Positions 1 to 5,883 of a stretch of DNA of 5,883 bases are shown here, piece after piece. The stretch comes from Deinococcus sp. (GTDB lineage: Bacteria; Deinococcota; Deinococci; Deinococcales; Deinococcaceae). The notes beneath the pieces are model-generated. The model had not been told where the DNA came from, did no database searches, and worked only from the letters and a program-made list of their open reading frames with translations. The translations under genes were made by a program, and so were the position numbers. Location of the stretch: contig JAQBPF010000280.1 of assembly GCA_028287665.1 (NCBI GenBank), forward strand, positions 1-5,883, in the 5' to 3' direction. Every line of letters begins with the position of its first letter. The first letter of the stretch is position 1.

Positions 1-1
1 G

Positions 2-1219
2 CGCCCGGTGGTGTTCGTCGGCCCCTACGAGCATCACAGCAATGAAGTCAGTTGGCGCGAAACGTTGGCCGAGGTGGTCGAAGTGCCGCTGTGCGAGCGA
101 GGCAACCTTGATCTGGACGCGCTTGTCACACTGCTCAAGGCTCCAGAGTTTGTGCGGCGGCCCAAAATCGGTTCGTTCAGCGCCGCCAGTAACGTGACGG
201 GCCTGCTGACCGATACCCGCACGGTGGCCCGAATCCTGCATGCGAACGGCGCATTTGCCTGCTTCGACTTCGCGGCCAGTGGCCCCTATGTCCAGATTGA
301 TATGAAACCGGGTAAGGCAGACGGCTACGACGCGGTTTTTCTCAGCCCCCACAAGTTCGTGGGTGGCCCCGGCACGCCCGGTTTGCTGTGCTTTCAGGAG
401 CATCTGTACCGCCTGACGGTGCCCAGTACGGCGGGCGGCGGCACGGTGCGCTACGTGAGCCGCACCAAACACGCGTATATAGACGACATCGAGGCCCGTG
501 AGGACGCTGGAACGCCTGCCATTCTGGGCAAAATCCGCACTGCACTGGCCTTTAAGGTCAAGGAAGAACTGGGCGTGAAGGCGTTGACTGCCCGTGAGCA
601 CGACTTGTTTGCGCGTGCGATGGCCCGCCTGACGCCCAACAAGCGCGTGCATCTGCTGGGCAATCCCGACTCTCCCCGGCTGGCTTTCCTGTCGTTCCTG
701 ATCCGCACCGGGTCGGGCGCGTACCTGCATCCCCGCTTCGTGGTGCGGCTTCTCAACGATCTGTTCGGCATTCAGGCACGCGGCGGGTGCGCCTGTGCGG
801 GGCCATACGGCCATGTACTGCTGGGCATAGACGAGGAACGCAGCGAACGCTACCTGAACTGCATTCTGGGCGATATGGACGGTCTAAAACCCGGCTGGAC
901 GCGCCTGAATCTGGCACCCTGGGCCACCGATCTGGAAGTGGACTTTCTGCTGGACGCCATAGAATTCGTGGCCGCGCACGGCGAACGCTTTTTGCCGCTG
1001 TACCGCTTCGATTGGGGTTCCGGCGCGTGGACACATGAGGCCGACACAGCCCCGCTGGATCTGTTTGGCGACGCCCGCCCGGAGCGCAGTGGGGGAGACG
1101 TGCCCTACGCGGCGTATCTGGCCGAAGCTGCGGCGCGGGTGGCGGCCCTCGCGCCCGATCTGGAGCAGAGAAGTATTCCGGCCCATATTCCGGCGGATCT
1201 GGTGTTTTTCGCATACTGA
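2..1219 (+). CDS. Class V PLP-dependent aminotransferase / cysteine desulfurase-like protein (5' end outside window)
   Basis: This is the C-terminal part of a fold-type I PLP enzyme. The reading frame is open to the window edge, so the GTG codons at 8 and 11 are internal and the true start lies upstream. Numbering from the GTG at 8, the class V landmarks are visible: EHHSN (9-10 are the His pair near PLP), an aspartate in CFDFAAS (D87) at the position that normally contacts the PLP ring nitrogen, and SPHKF with K116 as the expected Schiff-base lysine. A glycine-rich GGCACAGPYG segment (C261, C263) sits where SufS-type desulfurases carry the sulfur-accepting cysteine. About 75 residues after NLAPW form a C-terminal extension. 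Family members of this type are often near 500 residues, so roughly 100-150 are probably missing. Whether it is a desulfurase, a lyase or an epimerase-like enzyme cannot be decided from sequence alone. It is 562 bp from the next operon and probably unrelated to it. It ends with TGA at 1217-1219. Confidence 0.88.
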   Translation, partial: RPVVFVGPYEHHSNEVSWRETLAEVVEVPLCERGNLDLDALVTLLKAPEFVRRPKIGSFSAASNVTGLLTDTRTVARILHANGAFACFDFAASGPYVQIDMKPGKADGYDAVFLSPHKFVGGPGTPGLLCFQEHLYRLTVPSTAGGGTVRYVSRTKHAYIDDIEAREDAGTPAILGKIRTALAFKVKEELGVKALTAREHDLFARAMARLTPNKRVHLLGNPDSPRLAFLSFLIRTGSGAYLHPRFVVRLLNDLFGIQARGGCACAGPYGHVLLGIDEERSERYLNCILGDMDGLKPGWTRLNLAPWATDLEVDFLLDAIEFVAAHGERFLPLYRFDWGSGAWTHEADTAPLDLFGDARPERSGGDVPYAAYLAEAAARVAALAPDLEQRSIPAHIPADLVFFAY

Positions 1220-1242
1220 ACGAAGTCTGTGGGGGCGGGAAA

Positions 1243-1261
1243 GGCGTCTAAGGGTCTAAGG
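1243..1261. repeat. Tandem GTCTAAGG duplication
   Basis: GTCTAAGG occurs twice head to tail (1246-1253 and 1254-1261). The left part, GGCGTCTAAGG (1243-1253), has a near inverted copy, CCTAGACGCC, at 1473-1482 that differs by one missing A. Together these flank the hairpin cluster at 1282-1420. The arrangement could be the ends of a small non-autonomous repeat, or chance similarity among the short CTAG-like words of this intergenic region. Confidence 0.45.
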
Positions 1262-1281
1262 AAGGGCAATCGCTTCGCTCA

Positions 1282-1420
1282 CTCACCCCCTCTGCTGGCG
1301 CAGCTCTTCGAGTCCCAGCCTCCCCCCTCAAGGGTGAGGAGCCAACAGCCCGCGTTTCCAGCCCTTTTCTTTTACCCTCTCCACTTGTGGGAGAGGGGCG
1401 CTCTAAGGGAGCGGGGTGAG
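1282..1420. repeat. Composite C/G-rich intergenic repeat with several hairpins
   Basis: The block is bounded by an exact 8-bp inverted repeat, CTCACCCC (1282-1289) and GGGGTGAG (1413-1420). Inside it are CTGC-TGGC-GCAG (1292-1303), CCTCA-AGGG-TGAGG (1326-1339), an 8-bp stem CCCTCTCC/GGAGAGGG (1375-1382 with 1390-1397) and CGCTC/GAGCG (1399-1403 with 1409-1413). This CCCTCTCC...GGGAGAGGGG...GGGTGAGGGG pattern resembles dispersed intergenic repeats seen in many high-GC bacteria. The internal stems suggest folding as RNA or as single-stranded DNA. No transposase or direct target-site duplication was found, so calling it a mobile element would be speculative. Confidence 0.55.
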
Positions 1421-1561
1421 GGGGCCACCGGGAAAGCGTTCCTGCCTCTTGCGTCCTAGCCCGTCCAGCACTCCTAGACGCCCCCAATCCCCAACACCGC
1501 ACGCCTAGAGCTTCAGCCAGTGCGCCCCAACCCCTGCTTGCTCACCGAGGCCCAGCAGAGC

Positions 1562-1586
1562 GAACTGAAAGCAATTTGCCCAGTTC
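1562..1586. repeat. Imperfect inverted repeat GAACTG...CAGTTC
   Basis: GAACTG (1562-1567) is mirrored exactly by CAGTTC (1581-1586), with an inner GCA-ATT-TGC (1571-1579) offset by two bases. It could fold as a bulged hairpin or act as a protein-binding dyad upstream of the putative promoter. It has no following T-run, so it is a poor intrinsic terminator. Confidence 0.4.
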
Positions 1587-1663
1587 AGTCTGACCCGTCG
1601 TGCAACCCAACCCGCACCCAGCCGTCACTTTTTGCCCACACAGGACGCGGCGGGCCGAATCCG

Positions 1664-1669
1664 TATAAG
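1664..1669 (+). promoter_or_regulatory. Putative -10 box (TATAAG) of the bkd operon promoter
   Basis: TATAAG matches five of six bases of the sigma-70 -10 consensus and lies in an otherwise GC-rich stretch. Transcription from it would begin near 1676, about 106 nt before the E1-alpha start. No good -35 box is found 16-18 bp upstream: that position reads CAGGAC, and the nearest TTG hexamer (TTGCCC, 1632-1637) is 26 bp away. The promoter may therefore depend on an activator, or the true one may lie elsewhere. Confidence 0.4.
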
Positions 1670-1673
1670 ATAC

Positions 1674-1687
1674 CTAACGAGCGTTTG
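1674..1687. promoter_or_regulatory. Operator-like palindrome CTAACGAGCGTTTG over the predicted transcription start
   Basis: AACG (1676-1679) and CGTT (1682-1685) are exact inverted half-sites separated by AG. Symmetry continues at C1674/G1687 and at TA 1671-1672/TA 1689-1690. The pattern C-N-AACG-NN-CGTT-N-G agrees with the site I recall for the TetR-family repressor PaaR of Thermus thermophilus, and resembles sites of other acyl-CoA-sensing TetR repressors. It starts five bases after the -10 candidate, where bound protein would block initiation. An acyl-CoA-responsive repressor of branched-chain catabolism is a reasonable inference, but no such regulator gene is in the window. Confidence 0.5.
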
Positions 1688-1708
1688 CTAGACAGATTCC
1701 CACAGCAG

Positions 1709-1715
1709 AAGGAGG
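1709..1715 (+). promoter_or_regulatory. Strong ribosome site AAGGAGG upstream of a leader ORF
   Basis: AAGGAGG is a near-perfect Shine-Dalgarno sequence and stands 7 nt before a TTG codon at 1723. It is too far (66 nt) from the E1-alpha ATG to serve it directly. No ATG or GTG lies at a suitable distance, so it either drives the TTG leader ORF or is fortuitous. Confidence 0.45.
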
Positions 1716-1722
1716 CCAGAGC

Positions 1723-1785
1723 TTGCGCCTTTTCTCGCCTGCTGTATCCCAACCACACCCCGCATCCGAGGAGGCCCGGTCATGA
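1723..1785 (+). CDS. Possible 20-codon leader ORF overlapping the E1-alpha start
   Basis: A TTG codon 7 nt after AAGGAGG opens a 20-codon frame that ends at TGA 1783-1785, inside the ATGATGA that begins E1-alpha. The ribosome site of E1-alpha (GAGGAGG) lies within this small ORF. A ribosome finishing the leader would therefore stop exactly at the E1-alpha start, a layout that suits translational coupling. The peptide begins MRLFSPAV, is otherwise rich in Ser, Pro, Ala and Glu, and has no run of Leu, Ile or Val codons. A classic amino-acid attenuator is therefore unlikely. TTG starts are uncommon and the peptide resembles nothing I know, so the ORF may not be translated. Confidence 0.3.
   Translation: MRLFSPAVSQPHPASEEARS
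1768..1774 (+). promoter_or_regulatory. Ribosome site GAGGAGG for E1-alpha
   Basis: GAGGAGG ends 7 nt before the ATG at 1782, an ideal spacing. Together with the absence of any in-frame ATG, GTG or TTG between the upstream in-frame stop (TAG at 1689) and 1782, it fixes the start of E1-alpha. A second ATG follows immediately at 1785 and could also be used. Confidence 0.85.
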
Positions 1786-2936
1786 TGACCGCTTCACCAT
1801 CCATCTCCAATATCCCGCCGCTTTCCAGTCCCATCGAACCCTTTTCGCCCGAGCCGCTGCGCTGGGTGGCCGAAGATGGCCGTCCAGTCCGCGACTTGCC
1901 CGCCCGTTACACCCCCGAACTGCTGCGCGAATTGCACCGTGAGATGGTGCGTGCCCGCGAGTTTGACCGCAAACTGGTCACGCTGCTGCGGCAGGGGCGA
2001 ACCACCTTTTATGCCCAGTCCAGCGGCATGGAGGCCACGCAAGTCGGGCTGGCTCGCTCTATCCGCGTGGGCCACGATTGGGTCTGGCCCTATTACCGCG
2101 ACCACACGCTGGGATTAGCAATGGGCGTGCCCATGATCGACCTGATCAGCCAGTGCCTCGGCACCAATTCCGACCTGTGCAAGGGCCGCCAGATGCCGCA
2201 CCACTTCGGGAGTGCCAGCAAGAATTTCGTGTCCATCAGTTCCAGCATCGCTTCGCAGGTGCCGCCCGCAGCGGGCAACGCGATGGCCCAGAAGTATCTC
2301 GGCACCGATGAAATTACGCTGTGTACCTTTGGCGACGGCGCGACCAGTGAGGGCGACTGGCACGCGGGCCTGAATATGGCGGGCGCGGCCAAGGCTCCGG
2401 CCCTGTTCGTGTGCGAGAACAACCAGTGGGCCATCAGCACCAATTTGGCCGCCCAGACCGCCAGCCCGAACATTCATATCAAGGCCAAAGCCTACGGGAT
2501 GCCGGGGTTTTATGTCGACGGGAACGATATTGTTGCCGTAATGGAAGTCTGCGGATATGCCGCTGAGTGGGTGCGGGCAGGCAACGGCCCCGCGCTGGTG
2601 GAGTGCCTGACCTACCGCGTGGGATCGCACAGCAACGCCGATGCAGACGCCGAAAAGAACTACCGTACCCGCGACGAAGTGAACTCTTGGCTGGCCCGCG
2701 ACCCGATTGCCCGCGTAGAAGGCCTGTTGGCGCACCTGGGTTACCCCGTAGATGCTGAAGAACGCGCCGACCTGATTTCGGCGGTTCACCGGGCTGTAGA
2801 CGCTGATGTGCTGAAGGCCGAAGCCACCGGGCAGCCCGACTGGCGCATCATGTTCGAGGACGTGTACGCCGATACGCCGCCCCATCTGCGTGAGCAGGCC
2901 GCCTTTGTGCGGGCCGAGCAGGAGGGCCAGAAATGA
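1782..2936 (+). CDS. bkdA1: Branched-chain 2-oxoacid dehydrogenase E1 component, alpha subunit
   Basis: E1-alpha binds thiamine pyrophosphate and, with E1-beta as an alpha2-beta2 heterotetramer, decarboxylates the 2-oxoacids of Leu, Ile and Val and reductively acylates the E2 lipoyl group in the cytoplasm. The 384-residue protein has the TPP/Mg motif GDG (184-186) followed 27 residues later by NN (213-214). [14 protein letters not shown] (76-89) and GRQMPHHFG (135-143) are typical of the branched-chain type rather than pyruvate E1-alpha. Residues 278-300 ([12 protein letters not shown]...RTRDEV) match the regulatory/active-site loop of mitochondrial BCKDHA, including the catalytic-type histidine in GSHSN. 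The last third ([10 protein letters not shown]...[15 protein letters not shown]) also follows BCKDHA. The first 25 or so residues are a poorly conserved Ser/Pro-rich leader. The stop overlaps the E1-beta start by 4 nt. Pyruvate or acetoin use cannot be excluded, but is less likely. Confidence 0.93.
   Translation: MMTASPSISNIPPLSSPIEPFSPEPLRWVAEDGRPVRDLPARYTPELLRELHREMVRAREFDRKLVTLLRQGRTTFYAQSSGMEATQVGLARSIRVGHDWVWPYYRDHTLGLAMGVPMIDLISQCLGTNSDLCKGRQMPHHFGSASKNFVSISSSIASQVPPAAGNAMAQKYLGTDEITLCTFGDGATSEGDWHAGLNMAGAAKAPALFVCENNQWAISTNLAAQTASPNIHIKAKAYGMPGFYVDGNDIVAVMEVCGYAAEWVRAGNGPALVECLTYRVGSHSNADADAEKNYRTRDEVNSWLARDPIARVEGLLAHLGYPVDAEERADLISAVHRAVDADVLKAEATGQPDWRIMFEDVYADTPPHLREQAAFVRAEQEGQK
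2921..2925 (+). promoter_or_regulatory. Ribosome site GGAGG for E1-beta inside the E1-alpha gene
   Basis: GGAGG lies 7 nt before the ATG at 2933, within the last codons of E1-alpha. With the ATGA overlap this supports the chosen start and tight translational coupling, as expected for subunits made in equal amounts. Confidence 0.75.
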
Positions 2937-3961
2937 CGGCCACCCAAGACCGCTCTGCCCAGACCGGGCAAGCACAGACGGGTGAAACGCGCATCCTCAC
3001 CCTTATTCAGGCCGTGACCGAGGCCATGCGCGAGGAACTGGCCCGCGATGACCGCGTGGTGGTCTTTGGTGAAGATGTGGGGGCACGCGGCGGCGTGTTC
3101 CTCGCCACTGCCGGACTTCAGGCCGAATTTGGCCCACGCCGGGTGTTCGATACACCCCTGTCGGAAGCCAGTGTGGTGGGCGCGGCGGTGGGCATGGCCG
3201 TGCGTGGCCTGCGCCCGATTGCCGAAATTCAGTTTGCCGATTACATGGGGCCGGGCTTCGATCAGATCATCAGTCAGGCGGCCAAAATCCGGTATCGCAG
3301 CGGCGGGCAATTTACCGCCCCCCTGATTATTCGCACGCCCAGCGGCGGCGGCGTGAAGGGCGGCCACCACCACAGCCAGAGCCCCGAGAGCTACTTCACC
3401 CACACGCCCGGACTGAAAGTGGTGATGCCCAGCACGCCCTACGACGCCAAAGGGCTGCTGAAGGCTGCCATTCGTGGGGAAGATCCCGTGATCTACTTTG
3501 AACCCAAGCGCCTGTACCGCGCCGCCAAAGGCGAAGTGCCCAGCCACGATTACATCGTCAAAATTGGCGAGGGTGCGGTGCGGCGGGAAGGCACTGACCT
3601 GACGCTGGTGGGCTACGGCGGCGTGATGCCCGATGCGGAGCGGGCCGCAGCAGCTCTGGCCGCAGAGGGCGTCAGCGTGGAAGTGATCGACCTGCGCAGC
3701 CTCGTGCCTTGGGATAGAGAACTCGTGCTGAGCAGCGTGCAAAAAACGGGCCGCGCCGTGCTGGTCAGCGAAGCCCCGCGCATCAGCAACTTTATGGGCG
3801 AGGTGGCTTACGTCATTCAGGAGCAGGCTTTCGATTCGCTGCTGGCTCCGGTGGGACAGGTGGCGGGCTTCGATACGCCGTATCCGTATGTGCAGGACAA
3901 GGTGTATTTGCCGGGGCCGAACCGCATCACGGCGGCCTGCGTGAAGGCGCTGAACTACTAA
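2933..3961 (+). CDS. bkdA2: Branched-chain 2-oxoacid dehydrogenase E1 component, beta subunit
   Basis: E1-beta supplies the aminopyrimidine-binding half of the TPP site and the interface with the E2 core. The 342-residue protein has the usual family length after a variable 18-residue N-terminus. Landmarks in order: [12 protein letters not shown] (21-32), GEDVG (46-50), DTPLSE with E78 as the likely cofactor-activating glutamate, AEIQFADY (97-104), the histidine-bearing [10 protein letters not shown] (143-152), and [11 protein letters not shown] (188-198), which is typical of branched-chain E1-beta. The C-terminal transketolase-type domain follows with [12 protein letters not shown] (250-261), VSEAPR (278-283) and the terminal GFDTPYPY (312-319). 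All key motifs appear intact. The start overlaps the E1-alpha stop by 4 nt. TAA at 3959-3961 is followed after 6 nt by the next gene, so the three genes are almost certainly on one transcript. Confidence 0.94.
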   Translation: MTATQDRSAQTGQAQTGETRILTLIQAVTEAMREELARDDRVVVFGEDVGARGGVFLATAGLQAEFGPRRVFDTPLSEASVVGAAVGMAVRGLRPIAEIQFADYMGPGFDQIISQAAKIRYRSGGQFTAPLIIRTPSGGGVKGGHHHSQSPESYFTHTPGLKVVMPSTPYDAKGLLKAAIRGEDPVIYFEPKRLYRAAKGEVPSHDYIVKIGEGAVRREGTDLTLVGYGGVMPDAERAAAALAAEGVSVEVIDLRSLVPWDRELVLSSVQKTGRAVLVSEAPRISNFMGEVAYVIQEQAFDSLLAPVGQVAGFDTPYPYVQDKVYLPGPNRITAACVKALNY

Positions 3962-3967
3962 GCTTCT

Positions 3968-4213
3968 ATGCTGGGGGCCATGAGACCCGATCTTCTGCGC
4001 CCCCTTCTCGGCACCATCGGCCTCGCGGTGGGCTTCGGCCTGTATTCGCTGACCGGACGGCTGGCCGAGCCTTGGCAAAGTCTATGCATCGGCGCAATGT
4101 TCGTGCTGCTGGGCGTAGCGGCTTGGTTCTACGCGGGCGACGAACGCTGGATCAAGATTCTGGGCGTCATTCTGATGGCTTACGGCCTGCTGCGGGCCTT
4201 TTTCTTGCGCTGA
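3968..4213 (+). CDS. Small hydrophobic (probable inner-membrane) protein of unknown function
   Basis: The 81-residue product has three hydrophobic stretches, about residues 12-28, 38-56 and 62-79, separated by short charged turns (TGRLAEP and AGDERW), which suggests two or three membrane helices. It has no cleavable signal peptide, metal-binding cysteines or enzymatic motif, and I recognise no named family. It lies 6 nt after E1-beta and 87 nt before E2, in the same direction. I recall that the Deinococcus radiodurans bkd locus also has a small hypothetical gene at this place, but this was not checked. The start is uncertain: ATG 3968 has no clear ribosome site and would rely on coupling to E1-beta, while ATG 3980 (77 residues) follows GGGGG at too short a distance (2 nt). 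Unlike the rest of the operon it has no obvious soluble catalytic role. Confidence 0.72.
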   Translation: MLGAMRPDLLRPLLGTIGLAVGFGLYSLTGRLAEPWQSLCIGAMFVLLGVAAWFYAGDERWIKILGVILMAYGLLRAFFLR

Positions 4214-4300
4214 ACGCACGTGTTTTTGAATGAACACACTCAACCGGGGCCGGGTCTCTTTCCACAACCCACGCCCCACAACCCACAACCGAGGTAACTC
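4214..4300 (+). other. 87-nt spacer with C-rich direct repeats before E2
   Basis: The spacer contains a weak 5-bp hairpin, GTGTT (4220-4224) with AACAC (4233-4237). It also has a G-poor stretch in which CCACAACCCA occurs at 4262-4271 and 4276-4285, with a further partial copy, CCACAACC, at 4283-4290. No promoter with matched -35/-10 boxes and no terminator is evident, so read-through into E2 is expected. The unstructured C/A-rich sequence may keep the E2 ribosome site open. Confidence 0.5.
4291..4295 (+). promoter_or_regulatory. Ribosome site GAGGT for E2
   Basis: GAGGT pairs with the 16S 3' end and lies 5 nt before the ATG at 4301. That ATG places the lipoyl domain right at the N-terminus, as in other E2 proteins, which confirms the start. 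Confidence 0.7.
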
Positions 4301-5839
<1,539 letters not shown>

Positions 5840-5858
5840 CGCAGACAAACCCCAAGGC

Positions 5859-5883
5859 GGCCCTTCCATCAGAAATGGGGGCC
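5859..5883 (+). terminator. Probable intrinsic terminator hairpin of the bkd operon (cut by window edge)
   Basis: GGCCC (5859-5863) pairs with GGGCC (5879-5883) and CCAT (5866-5869) with ATGG (5875-5878). This gives a 9-bp stem with a TT bulge and a 5-nt loop, beginning 20 nt after the E2 stop. The stem reaches the last base of the window and may extend further, since GGC precedes it at 5856-5858. The T-run that would confirm an intrinsic terminator lies beyond the window. If it is real and transcription ends here, no E3 gene belongs to this transcript. Confidence 0.55.

Larger units (their letters stand above)
1220..1781. other. Long intergenic region: repeats in the first half, operon control region in the second
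   Basis: No reading frame here is convincing as a gene: the open frames are proline-, arginine- and serine-rich, lack good ribosome sites and resemble no family I recognise. The first part (1220-1510) contains short repeats (GTCTAAGG in tandem, CTAG-containing words) and several C-rich/G-rich hairpins. The part from 1560 onward has an inverted repeat, then a promoter-like box, an operator-like palindrome and a leader ORF in front of the E1-alpha gene. No tRNA or known riboswitch fold was recognised. No hairpin followed by a T-run was found after the aminotransferase gene, so its terminator is not identified. Confidence 0.75.

Noticed and set aside
1375..1413. Paired hairpins as a terminator for the aminotransferase gene
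   Set aside because: The stems are good, but G-rich sequence and not a T-run follows, and they lie about 155 bp after the stop codon. A repeat element explains them better.
1229..1459. 76-codon + strand open frame (and an 84-codon minus-strand frame) over the hairpin cluster
   Set aside because: Both translate the C/G-rich repeat sequence, giving Ser/Pro/Arg-rich peptides typical of translated repeats, with no ribosome site.
1243..1482. CRISPR array or insertion sequence
   Set aside because: There are no regularly spaced repeats with unique spacers, and no transposase or clear target-site duplication.
1640..1700. Deinococcus radiation/desiccation response motif
   Set aside because: No sequence resembling the known TTATGTCAT-N-ATGACATAA-like palindrome is present near the promoter.
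1660..1781. Amino-acid attenuator for branched-chain amino acids
   Set aside because: The leader ORF lacks Leu/Ile/Val codon runs, and no alternative terminator/antiterminator hairpins were seen before E1-alpha.
1520..1942. 140-codon + strand open frame running from the intergenic region into E1-alpha
   Set aside because: It starts at a GTG without a ribosome site, is Pro/Arg/His-rich, overlaps E1-alpha by 160 bp in another frame and crosses the promoter-like region.
2115..2975. 286-codon open frame on the minus strand across E1-alpha
   Set aside because: It lies opposite the well-supported E1-alpha gene and shows no recognisable domain.
2786..4078. 430-codon open frame on the minus strand across E1-beta
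   Set aside because: It shows the same antisense effect: the translation has low-complexity His/Gly/Ala/Arg content, no family likeness and no ribosome site, and lies opposite an intact E1-beta gene.

Overview
The window looks like chromosomal DNA of a Deinococcus species. The reasons are high GC, dense codons ending in G or C, strong GGAGG-type ribosome sites, short C-rich intergenic sequences, and protein sequences and gene order that fit a deinococcal branched-chain 2-oxoacid dehydrogenase locus. The genus is inferred from recognition, not from a database search. All credible genes are on the + strand.

Region 1 (1-1219) is the 3' part of a gene for a class V, PLP-dependent aminotransferase / cysteine-desulfurase-like enzyme; its start lies before the window. 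Region 2 (1220-1781) is about 560 bp without a convincing protein gene. Its first half holds short CTAG-containing repeats and C/G-rich hairpins typical of dispersed intergenic repeats. Its second half appears to be the control region of the next operon: a TATAAG-type -10 box, a clean AACG-AG-CGTT palindrome over the expected transcription start, and a well-placed 20-codon leader ORF whose stop codon overlaps the E1-alpha start.

Region 3 (1782-5839) is a compact operon for a branched-chain 2-oxoacid dehydrogenase complex: E1-alpha (TPP-binding), E1-beta (overlapping by ATGA), an 81-residue hydrophobic protein of unknown function, and E2 (lipoyl domain, E3-binding domain, acyltransferase domain). 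E1-alpha and E1-beta decarboxylate the 2-oxoacids of Leu, Ile and Val and load the acyl group on the E2 lipoyl-lysine. E2 then passes it to CoA, giving isovaleryl-, 2-methylbutyryl- and isobutyryl-CoA for degradation or as primers for branched-chain fatty acids. The E3 (dihydrolipoyl dehydrogenase) needed to reoxidise the lipoyl group is not in the window. The last bases (5859-5883) form a hairpin that is probably the operon terminator.

No wholly new system is evident. The points most worth checking are the TetR-type operator-like palindrome, the overlapping leader ORF, and the small membrane protein embedded between E1-beta and E2.
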